A stretch of 64,000 bases of DNA from Nonomuraea fuscirosea (GTDB lineage: Bacteria > Actinomycetota > Actinomycetes > Streptosporangiales > Streptosporangiaceae). The position numbers and the translations under genes are program-made. The stretch lies in assembly GCF_003001935.1 (NCBI RefSeq), contig NZ_PVNG01000023.1, forward strand, positions 124,001 through 188,000, given 5' to 3'. The stretch's first letter is position 1; every line of letters begins with the position of its first letter. The notes under the pieces are model-generated. The model was not told where the DNA came from, did no database searches, and saw only the letters and a list, made by a program, of their open reading frames with translations. This document shows positions 25,330 to 34,177 of the stretch, in pieces.

Positions 25330-26061
25330 ATGCCCTACCGTCACGCCGTCGTACGCGCTAATTACGAGGACCTGGCCAGCGGCGGAGTGCTGCACTCGGC
25401 CCCGGGGTTCCCCGCCTTCCCGGTCCGGCTGGCCAGCGAGATGTTCCAGAGCGCCCTCGCCTTGCGCGGCGGCGGTCCCGCGCTGGTGTGGGACCCCTGC
25501 TGCGGCGGCGGCTACCTGCTGACCGTGGTCGCGTTGCTGCACCGCCGCCTGGTGAGTGGGGTGGTGGCCTCGGACTTCAACGCCGAGGCGGTGCACCTGG
25601 CCGAGCGGAACCTGGGGTTGCTGACCGCGACCGGGCTGGCGGCCAGGGCGGCGGAGCTGGACGAACGCGCCGCGCGCTACGACAAGCCGGCCTACGCGGC
25701 CGCGGCGCTGGCGGCCGGGCGGCTGGCCCAGGGGCTGTCGGCCGAGGGTGGCGATGTGCGGGGCGTCGCCCGCCGGGCCGACGTGTTCGATCCGGACGCG
25801 CTCCGCGACGCGCTCGGCGGCCTGCGCCCTGACGTGGTGCTCACCGACGTCCCGTACGGCGAGCAGACGTCCTGGCTGGGGCCCGGCGCGGAGGGCGGTC
25901 TCGGCAGCATGGTGCGTGCTTTGGGGCAGGTGCTCGACGAGGACGCGGTGATCGCGGTGGCGGTACGCGGCCGGAAGGTGCCCACGGACGGCGGCCCGCG
26001 CCCGCACGCCACCTACAAGATCGGCACCAGGACCGTCGCCCTGTTCCGACCCACCTCGTGA
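25330..26061 (+). CDS. aviRa: 23S rRNA guanine methyltransferase, AviRa-like
   Basis: A 243-residue SAM-dependent methyltransferase. It has the AdoMet loop WDPCCGGGYLLTV (residues 54-66) and the base-flipping motif VLTDVPYGEQTSW near residue 175. FPVRLASEMFQ, the conserved ADVFDP and the end YKIGTRTVALFRP closely fit AviRa, which methylates G2535 of 23S rRNA and gives avilamycin resistance. It begins three bases after the AviRb-like gene, so both proteins are co-produced. In this window no orthosomycin biosynthetic gene accompanies them, so they may be an intrinsic resistance or ribosome-maturation pair. Confidence 0.85.
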   Translation: MPYRHAVVRANYEDLASGGVLHSAPGFPAFPVRLASEMFQSALALRGGGPALVWDPCCGGGYLLTVVALLHRRLVSGVVASDFNAEAVHLAERNLGLLTATGLAARAAELDERAARYDKPAYAAAALAAGRLAQGLSAEGGDVRGVARRADVFDPDALRDALGGLRPDVVLTDVPYGEQTSWLGPGAEGGLGSMVRALGQVLDEDAVIAVAVRGRKVPTDGGPRPHATYKIGTRTVALFRPTS

Positions 26062-26142
26062 CCTCGGGGCCCGGTGAGACGGCGTCGGCAGGCCCCAGGG
26101 AGCCGGTGGACGGCGTCGGCGGCGGGCCCCGAGAGCCCGGCA

Positions 26143-26179
26143 CGCCCCTCCTCCGGCGTGATCGGCCGGCGGAGGGGCG
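26143..26179. terminator. Bidirectional hairpin between aviRa-like gene and etfA
   Basis: Arms 26143-26157 (CGCCCCTCCTCCGGC) and 26165-26179 pair over 15 bases with one mismatch around a 7-base loop. It lies 9 bases beyond the etfA stop on the minus strand and about 80 bases beyond the aviRa-like stop on the plus strand, so it can serve both convergent transcripts. Confidence 0.7.
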
Positions 26180-26188
26180 GTGCGGATG

Positions 26189-27142
26189 CTACTTGCGCTT
26201 GTTGACTTCCTCGGTGAGCTGCGGCACGACCTGGTGCAGGTCGCCCACCACGCCGTAGTCGGCCAGCTCGAAGATCGGCGCCTCGGGGTCCTTGTTGATG
26301 GCGACGATCGTCTTCGCGGTCTGCATGCCGGCCCGGTGCTGGATGGCGCCGGAGATGCCGGCCGCGATGTAGAGCTGCGGCGAGACGGTCTTGCCCGTCT
26401 GTCCCACCTGGAACTGGTGCGGGTACCAGCCCGCGTCCGTGGCGGCGCGCGAGGCGCCCACGGCCGCGCCCAGGGCGTCGGCGAGGCCCTCGATGACCGA
26501 GAAGTTCTCGGCCGAGCCGACGCCGCGCCCGCCGGAGACCACGATCGCGGCCTCGGTGAGCTCGGGACGGGCGCCCTTCTCCTGCTTGACCCGCTCCACG
26601 ACACGGGTGGCCTTGGCGGCGTCGGTCAGGGTGACCGAAACCTCCTCCTCCACGCCGGCGCCGGCGGCCGCCACGGGGGCGGTGGAGTTGGGGCGGACGG
26701 CCACGATCGGCGTGCCCTTGCGCACCCTGGAGTGCACGTTGACGCCGCCGCCGAAGATCGACTGGTCGGCCACGAAACCCTCGCCGAGGCCCACGGCGTC
26801 GGTGATGACGCCGGAGTCGGTCTTGATGGCCAGGCGGCCGGCGATCTCCTTGCCCTCGGCCGTGGCGGCCACCAGGACGGCGGCGGCCGACGCCGAGGTC
26901 ACGAGCTGGGCGAGCAGCTCGGCCTTGGGGGCCACCACGTGGTCCACGAGGTCACCGGAGCCGGCGACGTAGATCTTCTCGGCGCCGTATTCGGCGAGCC
27001 TGGCCTTGGCCTCCGCCGTGATGCCGGGGCCGGCCCAGACGGCGGCGGGCGTGCCGAGGGTGCGGGCCAGGGTCAGCAGTTCGAGCGTGACCTTCTTGAC
27101 CTCGCCTTCGACCTGCTCGACGAGAACGAGAATTTCCGACAT
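26189..27142 (-). CDS. etfA: Electron transfer flavoprotein alpha subunit
   Basis: FAD-carrying subunit of the heterodimeric ETF that collects electrons from acyl-CoA dehydrogenases. The 317-residue protein from ATG 27142 begins MSEILVLVEQVEG and ends with the FAD-binding domain containing SGAIQHRAGM, IVAINKDPEAPIF and ADYGVVGDL, the diagnostic ETF-alpha signature. Extra upstream codons in frame belong to the spacer. It follows etfB by 19 bases in one operon. A hairpin terminator follows. Confidence 0.97.
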   Translation of the reverse strand: MSEILVLVEQVEGEVKKVTLELLTLARTLGTPAAVWAGPGITAEAKARLAEYGAEKIYVAGSGDLVDHVVAPKAELLAQLVTSASAAAVLVAATAEGKEIAGRLAIKTDSGVITDAVGLGEGFVADQSIFGGGVNVHSRVRKGTPIVAVRPNSTAPVAAAGAGVEEEVSVTLTDAAKATRVVERVKQEKGARPELTEAAIVVSGGRGVGSAENFSVIEGLADALGAAVGASRAATDAGWYPHQFQVGQTGKTVSPQLYIAAGISGAIQHRAGMQTAKTIVAINKDPEAPIFELADYGVVGDLHQVVPQLTEEVNKRK

Positions 27143-27161
27143 TTCCGTAAGACCCCCGTTC

Positions 27162-27941
27162 TCAGATGAACTTCTTGGACGCCAGGAAGTCGGCGGCGTT
27201 GGCGCCGCCGTCACCCTCGTCCTTGACGATCGTGCCGGCCGCCCGCGGCGGGGCGGGAGCGAAGTCGACGACCTCGGACCAGGCGGCGGCCAGGCCCACC
27301 TGGCCGGGGTCGATGGAGGCGTCGCCGATGGCGAGCGTCTCGACCGGCTTCTTCTTGGCCGCCATGATGCCCTTGAACGACGGGTAGCGGGGCTCGTTGA
27401 TCTTCTCGACCACGGACACGACGGCGGGCAGCGTGGCCTCGATCCGGTCGTAGCCGTAGTCGGCCAGCCGCTGCACCCTGATCGTGCTTCCCTCGACCTC
27501 GACCTTGTTGGCCAGCGTCAGCTGCGGCGTGCCGAGCCGCTCGGCCAGCATGGCCGGCAGCATCCCGGTGCGCGCGTCGGTGGACTCGGAACCCAGGACG
27601 ACCAGGTCGAACCCGATCTTCTTGAGCACCTGGGCCATCGCGTAGGAGGTGGACAGCGCGTCGGAGCCGCGCAGAGCGTCGTCGCTGAGGTGGACGGCCT
27701 TGTCGGCGCCCATGGCCAGCGCCTTGCGGATGGTCTCGGTGGCCTTGCCGGGCCCCATGGTGAGGACGGTCACCTCACCGCCGTGGGCCTCCTTGAGCTT
27801 CAGTGCCTCTTCGACCGCGTACTCGTCAAGCTCGTTGACCACGCCGTCGGCGGCGTCACGGTCGAGCGTGTTGTCTTCGGACCGCAGCTTGCGCTCGGTC
27901 GCCGTGTCGGGGACCTGCTTCACGCAGACGACGATGTTCAT
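27162..27941 (-). CDS. etfB: Electron transfer flavoprotein beta subunit
   Basis: AMP-binding beta subunit of ETF, 259 residues. It opens MNIVVCVKQVPDT, has NELDEYAVEEAL, the adenosine loop around VLGSESTDARTG and the conserved ETF-beta segment RLADYGYDRIEATLPAVV, then IMAAKKKP, where the methylated-lysine recognition loop interacts with dehydrogenases. It is the first gene of etfBA. About 115 bases upstream lies a 12-base palindrome that may be the operator of a fatty-acid or amino-acid catabolism regulator. Confidence 0.97.
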   Translation of the reverse strand: MNIVVCVKQVPDTATERKLRSEDNTLDRDAADGVVNELDEYAVEEALKLKEAHGGEVTVLTMGPGKATETIRKALAMGADKAVHLSDDALRGSDALSTSYAMAQVLKKIGFDLVVLGSESTDARTGMLPAMLAERLGTPQLTLANKVEVEGSTIRVQRLADYGYDRIEATLPAVVSVVEKINEPRYPSFKGIMAAKKKPVETLAIGDASIDPGQVGLAAAWSEVVDFAPAPPRAAGTIVKDEGDGGANAADFLASKKFI

Positions 27942-28070
27942 GGCCGGTGGCCGACCTCCCGTAGTTCGCGTGCGCCGCCGCCTCGCTGCGGTGGCGCCGA
28001 ATGCATCTGTCCAGACTGCCAGGTGCCCGGCGGGCTCCCGACAGAGGGTCTGCCGTGTTTCGGGTTATGT

Positions 28071-28082
28071 TACCCATGGGTA
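28071..28082 (-). promoter_or_regulatory. 12 bp palindrome TACCCATGGGTA upstream of etfBA
   Basis: Exact palindrome within a locally AT-richer patch (28055-28090) of the 219-base gap between the etfB start and the last kinase gene. On the minus strand TAACAT follows it directly and could be a -10. The likely reader is a TetR- or MarR-type regulator of acyl-CoA metabolism, but none is encoded nearby. Confidence 0.4.
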
Positions 28083-28136
28083 GCTTACGCGCAAACCAGT
28101 GGTACGTGCGCTGAGCGCGAAAGCCCTCCCCCACCA

Positions 28137-28155
28137 TACCGAACTTTATTCGGTA
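28137..28155 (-). terminator. Small hairpin after the kinase cluster
   Basis: Perfect seven-base arms TACCGAA (28137-28143) and TTCGGTA (28149-28155) enclose five bases, starting 6 bases beyond the stop of the third kinase gene. It is the only structure between that stop and the etfBA promoter region. Confidence 0.45.
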
Positions 28156-28160
28156 GCCGC

Positions 28161-29384
28161 TCAGGCGGACACCAGGAACACGATCCCCACCACCAGGGCC
28201 GTGCCCGCGAACAGCGCCAGCGTGACCGGGCTGAACATCGCCGCCAGCCCGAAGCAGATCCCGGTCGCCCCCGCCACGCTGAGCGCGTCGGCCACCAGCC
28301 TGCTGCGCCGGTAGAGGCCGCGGGAGAACAGCGCCACCCCGGCGTCGGCCACCACACCCAGCGCGTACGCCGCCAGCAGGAACAGCGACACCTCCGGCAA
28401 CGGCTCACGAGCGGCCGCCGCCAGCAGCGCCACGAACAGCCCCGACCCGATCAGCCAGCGCCTGCGCACCTTCTCCCGGTGCCTGGCCCTGGACTCCTCC
28501 ACCGAACGGCGGTGCCGCTCCTGGCCCGGCCGCCACTCCCTGGTGCTCAGGTCGTCGCTCACGGAGCGGGCACGTACGGCGGGAGCGGCCTGATGGGAGA
28601 CGAGCGGAACGTGGGCGACCGGCTCGACGCCGAGCCTGGCGCAGATCTGCGCGGCCGTCGGCCGCGCGGCCGGATCGGTGGACAGGCACTCGCGTAACAG
28701 CGGCTCCAGCCACGCCGGCGCGCCGTCCAGGTCTGGCGGGTGGTGCACCACCCGGTAGGCCACCGCGGAGGCGGGCCCCTGCCCGTACGGCTGCCGCCCG
28801 GTGGAGGCGTACGCCAGCGTCGCCCCGAACGAGAACACGTCGGCCTCCATGCCGGCCGCCCGCCCCTCCAGCACCTCGGGGGCGAGGTAGCCCGGCGTGC
28901 CCACCACGGCGCCCGAGGCCGTGACGGACAGCGAGTCGAGCGCGCTGGCGATGCCGAAGTCGATCACGACCGGCTCGCCCTCGGTCATCATCACGTTGGC
29001 CGGCTTGAGGTCGCGGTGCACCACGCCGGCCGCGTGCATGGCGAGCAGCGCGTCGGCCAGCCCGGCGGCCAGGCGCCGGAGATCGGGCACCGGGACGGGC
29101 ACGGCGCTGAGCGGCCGGCCCTGCACGTAGCGGGTCACCAGGTAGGGCCGCTCGCCGGTCAGCGAGGCGTCGAGCACCTCCGCGACGTGCGGCCCGCCGA
29201 CCATGCGCATGGTCTCCACCTCGCGCGCCAGCCGGGCCAGCGCCCCGCCGTCGGCCGCCACGTGGGGATGCAGCACCTTGACCGCGACCGTGCGTCCCTC
29301 GGGGTCGAGCGCCAGGTGCACCGCGCCGAACCCGCCGGCCCCGAGACGGGAGGCAAGCTCGTACGGCCCCAGGCGCTCGCTCAT
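28161..29384 (-). CDS. Membrane Ser/Thr protein kinase (third of three)
   Basis: A 407-residue Hanks-type kinase. Kinase domain about residues 6-260 with glycine loop GAGGFGAVH, the lysine in VAVKVLH, HRDLKPAN, IDFGIAS and GTPGYLAPE, all intact. After a short basic linker (residues 270-315) come four hydrophobic segments ending in GTALVVGIVFLV, with no PASTA repeats or other extracellular domain. ATG 29384 is chosen over a GTG at 29420 because the kinase fold begins at once (MSERLGPYEL). The gene lies 36 bases after the second kinase in the same operon. Confidence 0.9.
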   Translation of the reverse strand: MSERLGPYELASRLGAGGFGAVHLALDPEGRTVAVKVLHPHVAADGGALARLAREVETMRMVGGPHVAEVLDASLTGERPYLVTRYVQGRPLSAVPVPVPDLRRLAAGLADALLAMHAAGVVHRDLKPANVMMTEGEPVVIDFGIASALDSLSVTASGAVVGTPGYLAPEVLEGRAAGMEADVFSFGATLAYASTGRQPYGQGPASAVAYRVVHHPPDLDGAPAWLEPLLRECLSTDPAARPTAAQICARLGVEPVAHVPLVSHQAAPAVRARSVSDDLSTREWRPGQERHRRSVEESRARHREKVRRRWLIGSGLFVALLAAAAREPLPEVSLFLLAAYALGVVADAGVALFSRGLYRRSRLVADALSVAGATGICFGLAAMFSPVTLALFAGTALVVGIVFLVSA

Positions 29385-29420
29385 ACCTTCATCTCTCCCC
29401 CAGGGAGACGGCGCGGACAC

Positions 29421-31220
29421 TCAGGACCAGGGATTCAGGAACCCCAGCCCGAGGCCGTCGAGCAGGCTGCCGATCAGCCCGGTGATCAGCCCGATCGTGC
29501 TCTGCCTGGCCTCACCTGCCAGTTGGTCGATCACCTTCTCGGGCTCCTGCCACGGATACCAGTCCGTGGGCTGGCCCAGCGCGAACATGACCGCGAACAG
29601 CGCCGCGGTGCCCACCAGCACGACCGCGACCAGCGCCGCGCCCGGGCTGCGCAGCACGCCGGTGAGCGTGCGGGTGACCGCCTTGCGCGGCGCGCCGCCG
29701 CCCGGCAGCACGAACAGCCCGGCGGCGAAGGCGCCCGCGGCGTACGCGGCGGCCTCGTTGATGTCGAGCTGGCCGCCCCAGCGGAGCACCCCCCACACGC
29801 ACACGCCGAACAGCAGCGCCAGCGGCGCGTGCACCAGCGTCACGAGCGCGGACTTGATCAGCGCCCACGGGGTGCCGACCAGCACGAGCAGCGGATCGGC
29901 GGCGCTGCTGCCGCGCACCTGCCGCCGCTTGACCATGTCGCCGAACAGGTATTCGCCGATGCGCAGCACGAGCGCGAGCGCGAGGGCCACCGCGCCCACC
30001 ATGACCGGCATCAGCACGGTCAGCGCCACGAGCGTGACCAGCAGCAGCAGCCCGACGACCTGGCTGCCGAACAGATATCTCCTACGCTCGGACGGCGGGG
30101 TGTACTGGGGCGGCGGGGTGTAGGGCCGCACCTGCGCGGGCGGCGGCGCGCCCGGGTAGCCGGCCACCCGCTGGTCGCCGTACTGGCCGGACGGCCTGGC
30201 CGGCATCGGCGCGGGCACGTAGGGCGGCGGCCGCTCGTCGCGGCGCGGCTGCTCGCGGCGCGCGGGCCGCACCTCCTGGCGCGTGGGCGTCGGCGGCGGG
30301 GCCGGCTTGGTGTACTCGACCGGCGGCAGCAGGTCGGAGAAGTTGTCCATGGTCCGGGTGCGGTCGCCGAGCCGCTTGGTCCCCGTCGGCCCCTCGAAGG
30401 ACGCCTCGTTGAAGGTGGTCACCGACGGGTCGAGCGCCCTGGCCATCCGCAGCAGCTCCTGGGCGCCCGGCCGGGCCGACGGATCGACCTGGAGGGCCCG
30501 GCTGAGCCAGCCGCGCAGCCACACGGGCGCCTTGTCGATCTGCGCCCGGCCTTCCATGATGTTGAAGCAGACCGCCTCGAACGTCCCCGTGCCGAACGGC
30601 GGCGCCCCGGTCGCGGCGAAGAACACCGTCGAGGCCAGCGCGTGCACGTCGGCGGCCTGGGTGATGTCGGAGTCGCGGATGATCTCGGGCGCGAGATAGC
30701 CCGGCGTGCCGACGAACATGCCGGTCTGCGTCAGCCGGGTCGCGTTGACCAGGTGGGCGATGCCGAAGTCGATGACCAGCGGCTCGCCGTCGACCAGCAT
30801 GACGTTGGACGGCTTGAAGTCGCGGTGGATCACGTCGGCCGCGTGGATGGCCACCAGCGCCTGGCAGAGCCCCTGGGCGAGCCTGATGATCTGGCCCGCC
30901 TCCAGGGCGCCCTCGCTCAGGACGGTGTCCTCCAGCGTGCGGCCGGGCGCGAACCGGGTCACCACGTACGGCTGGCCGCCGACGAGCTCGGCGTCGATCA
31001 CCTCGGCGACGTACGGGCTGCGCACCCGGCGCATGGTCTCGACCTCGCGGGTGAGCCGGTCGCGCGCCTTGAGGTCGGCGGCCACGTGGGGATGCAGGAC
31101 CTTGATGGCGACCTCGCGGCCCTCACCGTCGAGACCCAGGTGGACGACCCCCATGCCACCTTCGCCGATCTTCCTGACCAGTCGGTACGGTCCGAGGCGT
31201 TCTGGTGCTTGGGTGCTCAT
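29421..31220 (-). CDS. Membrane Ser/Thr protein kinase (second of three)
   Basis: A 599-residue Hanks-type kinase from ATG 31220, preceded by GGAAGG. Kinase domain to about residue 270 with GEGGMGVVH, VAIKVLH, HRDFKPSN, IDFGIAH and GTPGYLAPE; the usual HRDLK leucine is Phe. A proline- and arginine-rich linker of about 100 residues leads to about six hydrophobic segments in the last 240 residues. There is no sensor domain, so the membrane part itself may bind a signal or partner. It sits 17 bases from the first kinase and 36 from the third, so the trio is probably one transcript. Confidence 0.9.
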   Translation of the reverse strand: MSTQAPERLGPYRLVRKIGEGGMGVVHLGLDGEGREVAIKVLHPHVAADLKARDRLTREVETMRRVRSPYVAEVIDAELVGGQPYVVTRFAPGRTLEDTVLSEGALEAGQIIRLAQGLCQALVAIHAADVIHRDFKPSNVMLVDGEPLVIDFGIAHLVNATRLTQTGMFVGTPGYLAPEIIRDSDITQAADVHALASTVFFAATGAPPFGTGTFEAVCFNIMEGRAQIDKAPVWLRGWLSRALQVDPSARPGAQELLRMARALDPSVTTFNEASFEGPTGTKRLGDRTRTMDNFSDLLPPVEYTKPAPPPTPTRQEVRPARREQPRRDERPPPYVPAPMPARPSGQYGDQRVAGYPGAPPPAQVRPYTPPPQYTPPSERRRYLFGSQVVGLLLLVTLVALTVLMPVMVGAVALALALVLRIGEYLFGDMVKRRQVRGSSAADPLLVLVGTPWALIKSALVTLVHAPLALLFGVCVWGVLRWGGQLDINEAAAYAAGAFAAGLFVLPGGGAPRKAVTRTLTGVLRSPGAALVAVVLVGTAALFAVMFALGQPTDWYPWQEPEKVIDQLAGEARQSTIGLITGLIGSLLDGLGLGFLNPWS

Positions 31221-31236
31221 CGCCACCTTCCCCCCG

Positions 31237-33459
31237 TCATCCTCCGGATTCCCCCCCTAGCTGATCCAGCTGTCTGGTCACTGGATCGACGTTCAGCGGA
31301 GTCCATACGGCCTCCCTCTTGTCCCCGAACGTTCCGATGGCGAGGATCAGCGAGAGCGCGGCCACCGCGGCCAGCGCTCCCGCCATCACCATCGCCGCTG
31401 TTCTCGAGGGTACGAGCGACGAGAGCGTTCTGCGCATCTGTTTGCCCGGTCCCTCGACTCCGGGACCCGCGCAGACCGTCCACAGCGCGACCGCGGCGCC
31501 CCAGGCGAGGGCGTTGTCGGGATTCATACCCGCCACGACCGTGAGTAGCAGCGTGACCGGCAGCCCGAGTATGAGCGCGTAGAGGACCAGGGCCGCCGTG
31601 ATGCCGGCCGACTTGGCCAGCGCGGCCGGATAGGCGAACACCCTGATCACGTCGAGCGCCGCCGCGCCCGCCGCCCTGCGCGCCGTGAGCTGGGGCTGGG
31701 CCAGGTCGGCCGCGCGCAGCAGGACCGCGATCGGGATCGCCACGACGGACACGAGCACGGGCGCCCGCACCGCCGCCACGATCATCAGGATCAGCAGCAT
31801 CGAACCGGCCACGCCGTAGGCCCTGGAACGCTGCAGCACCTTGCCCGGCGCGGCGCTCGGGAGATAGGGCTCCCGCTTGGTCGGGTCGAGGTGCGGATAT
31901 TGCGGCTGGGCCGGGATGTAGGGCGGCGGCTGCACCGGGATCGGGTTGGGCCGGCCGTAGTCGTGGTGGTCGCCCCGGCCGGCGCCGGCGCCGCGCTGCG
32001 GCCCGGAACCCTGGCCGTGCTGCTGCGGGCCGGAACTCGGACCGTGCTGCGGCCCGGACCCAGGTCCGTGCTGCGGGCCCGAGCCGGGGCCGTGCTGCGG
32101 GCCCGAGCCGGGGCCGTGCCGGTATCCGGAGGGCGAGCCCGGCTGCGGGCCGTGCTGGGGGCCGGAGCCGGGGCCGTGCGGCGGGCCGTAGTCCGGCGCC
32201 TCGGGACGACCGGCTGGAGCCTGGTGCTGGGCCTGCTGGTTCTGCTGGTTCTGCTGGTTCTGCTGCGGAGGCTGGGTGAGCCTGCGGTAGTCGGCCGAGT
32301 CGGGGCGCACCCGCCTGGTGGGCACGTCGGCCTCGCCCTGCTGCGGGGCCGCCGGCCCGTTGCCGCCCGACAGCGACTGGGGCGTGTGCAGGCCGGCCTC
32401 GCGCTGGATCTGCCGCAGCTCCTCCGGCGACACCCGCCGCGTCGGGTAGGGGTCGGGCTGGTCGGGCAGCAGCGAGACGTACTGCTGCTCCTGCGGCGGC
32501 AGGGCCGGCTGCTCCTGGCTCTCGATCAGCCGCCTGGGCGTCACCGGCGGCGTGGAGATGTCGTAGGAGGGCTTGTCCGCCAGCGAAGGGGGCGGCGTGA
32601 AGGGGAGCGACGGCGCGGCGTCGGGGTGCGGCGTGGTCGAGATCTCGTCGGGCGAGGAGGCCGGCGGCGACTTCGGCAACATCCGGGCGGTCTGCTCGGC
32701 CAGCTCGGCCGCCTTGGGCCGCTTGTTCGGGTTGCGCTGGAAGGCCGCCTTCAGCAGCGGCCGCAGCTCCGCCGGGGCGCCGCTGATGTCGGCCTTGCCC
32801 GCGGTGATGTTGTAGAAGATCATCTCCAGCGTGCCCTTGCCGAACGGCGGTTGCCCGGTGCCGGCGTACAGCAGGGTGCCCGCCCAGGCGTGCACGTCGA
32901 CCTCGGGCCCCGCCTCCTGGCCCTCGATGATCTCGGGCGCGAGGTAGCCGGGCGTGCCGATGAACATGCCGGTCTGCGTCAGCCGGGTCGCGTCGACGGC
33001 CTGCGCGATGCCGAAGTCGATCAGGACGGGCTCGCCGTCGAGGATGAGCACGTTGCCCGGCTTGAGATCGCGGTGGATCACGCCCACCGAGTGCACGGCG
33101 GACAGCGCGGCGGCCACCCCGTGCGCGACCCTGACCAGCGCGGGCAGGTCGAGCGGGCCGTCGTCCTTGACGATCTCGTCGAGCGGACGGCCCGGAACGT
33201 AACGCGTGACGATGTAAGGACGATGACCGGTCACATCGGCGTCGAGCACCTCGGCGATGAACTTGCTGCGCACCCTGCGCATGGTCTCGACCTCACGCGA
33301 AAGCCGCCGCCTGGCGACCTCGTCGCCCGCGACCTCTCCGCGCAGGACCTTGACCGCCACCTGCCGCCCCTGGGGGTCGACAGCGAGGTGGACAACACCC
33401 ATTCCGCCTTCACCGAGCCGCCTGAGCAGCCGGTAAGGGCCTAGTCGGTCATCGTTCAT
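31237..33459 (-). CDS. Membrane Ser/Thr protein kinase with repetitive linker (first of three)
   Basis: A 740-residue Hanks-type kinase. Intact motifs: GEGGMGVVH, VAVKVLRG, HRDLKPGN, IDFGIAQ, GTPGYLAPE. A long disordered linker (about residues 275-545) contains QQN triplets and GPGSGPQH octapeptide repeats, then a C-terminal membrane block of about six hydrophobic segments. The ATG at 33459 gives MNDDRLGPYRLL. The activation loops of this kinase and the second are nearly identical (ATRLTQTGMF), which indicates recent tandem duplication, while linkers have diverged completely. Confidence 0.92.
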   Translation of the reverse strand: MNDDRLGPYRLLRRLGEGGMGVVHLAVDPQGRQVAVKVLRGEVAGDEVARRRLSREVETMRRVRSKFIAEVLDADVTGHRPYIVTRYVPGRPLDEIVKDDGPLDLPALVRVAHGVAAALSAVHSVGVIHRDLKPGNVLILDGEPVLIDFGIAQAVDATRLTQTGMFIGTPGYLAPEIIEGQEAGPEVDVHAWAGTLLYAGTGQPPFGKGTLEMIFYNITAGKADISGAPAELRPLLKAAFQRNPNKRPKAAELAEQTARMLPKSPPASSPDEISTTPHPDAAPSLPFTPPPSLADKPSYDISTPPVTPRRLIESQEQPALPPQEQQYVSLLPDQPDPYPTRRVSPEELRQIQREAGLHTPQSLSGGNGPAAPQQGEADVPTRRVRPDSADYRRLTQPPQQNQQNQQNQQAQHQAPAGRPEAPDYGPPHGPGSGPQHGPQPGSPSGYRHGPGSGPQHGPGSGPQHGPGSGPQHGPSSGPQQHGQGSGPQRGAGAGRGDHHDYGRPNPIPVQPPPYIPAQPQYPHLDPTKREPYLPSAAPGKVLQRSRAYGVAGSMLLILMIVAAVRAPVLVSVVAIPIAVLLRAADLAQPQLTARRAAGAAALDVIRVFAYPAALAKSAGITAALVLYALILGLPVTLLLTVVAGMNPDNALAWGAAVALWTVCAGPGVEGPGKQMRRTLSSLVPSRTAAMVMAGALAAVAALSLILAIGTFGDKREAVWTPLNVDPVTRQLDQLGGESGG
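32042..32113. repeat. Three-copy 24 bp tandem repeat in the first kinase gene
   Basis: Units start at 32042, 32066 and 32090; the last two are identical. They encode the octapeptide GPGSGPQH, with degenerate copies on both sides out to about 31990 and 32180. A separate 9-base repeat (CTGCTGGTT, three copies from 32233) encodes the QQN triplets of the same linker. Confidence 0.8.
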
Positions 33460-33591
33460 GGCATGAAGCACCATACCGGCTTAATCCCCGCCCACGAGAT
33501 GAACCATGAGGCCACATTCCCACTCGTACAACGTCCAGAGCGGGCCCATCGGTTTCCCATCCAACGGTCTCGAATCGGCTTCAGTTTTCCC

Positions 33592-34116
33592 TCAGCCGGC
33601 CAAGGAGAGCACCTCTGCTCTCTTGAGACCGGCCAGCGCGGCGCCTGATACCGCGAGTTTCGATCTGCGCACGCCGCTGCCGATGACCACCCTGGCGTGC
33701 CGCGCTACGTGCGCGTCCACCAGGATCGGCCACTCCTCGGGCAGGCCGAGGGGCGTGATGCCGCCGTATTCCATGCCGGTGAGCCGGACGGCGTCGTCCA
33801 TCGGCGCGAAGCTCGCCTTGCGGGCGTCGAGGTGTCTGCGCACGACGCCGTTCACGTCCACCCGCATGGTGGCCAGCACCATGCAGGCGGCGTAACGCGT
33901 CTCGCCGCCGCGCTTGGCCGCCACCACGACGCAGTTGGCCGACTCGTCGAGAGTCACGCCGTAGCGCTCGCAGAACGCGGCCGTGTCGGCCAGGCCGGGA
34001 TCGATCTCGGCGACCTCGACCTGCCCGATCTCCGGCTCGATTTCGGACAGGGCCGTGGCCACCGGATCGGCCAGCAGGTCGATCCGTTCGGTCGCGGGCA
34101 CCCAGTGCAACGTCAT
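33592..34116 (-). CDS. YbaK/ProX-family aminoacyl-tRNA deacylase-like protein
   Basis: A 174-residue protein of the INS/YbaK superfamily, which hydrolyses mischarged aminoacyl-tRNAs in trans. Recognisable segments are CVVVAAKRGGETRYAACMV, the conserved lysine in RKASFAPMDDAV, and EYGGITPLGLP, where the YbaK family has its GGxxP loop. AGGAG lies 6 bases before ATG 34116. The amino acid specificity cannot be read. It follows the amine oxidase operon on the same strand by 61 bases and may be cotranscribed. Confidence 0.85.
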   Translation of the reverse strand: MTLHWVPATERIDLLADPVATALSEIEPEIGQVEVAEIDPGLADTAAFCERYGVTLDESANCVVVAAKRGGETRYAACMVLATMRVDVNGVVRRHLDARKASFAPMDDAVRLTGMEYGGITPLGLPEEWPILVDAHVARHARVVIGSGVRRSKLAVSGAALAGLKRAEVLSLAG

Positions 34117-34177
34117 CCCAGCTCCTCGATCGCTTCTCCCCCGAGCCTATTGTGGCCCTGGGGATCAGCGGGCGACG

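Noticed and set aside
20303..26061. An antibiotic biosynthetic cluster around the ABC/two-component genes and the Avi-like methyltransferases
   Set aside because: No polyketide, glycosyltransferase, sugar nucleotide or peptide synthetase gene is present; the neighbours are regulators, a transporter and etfBA.
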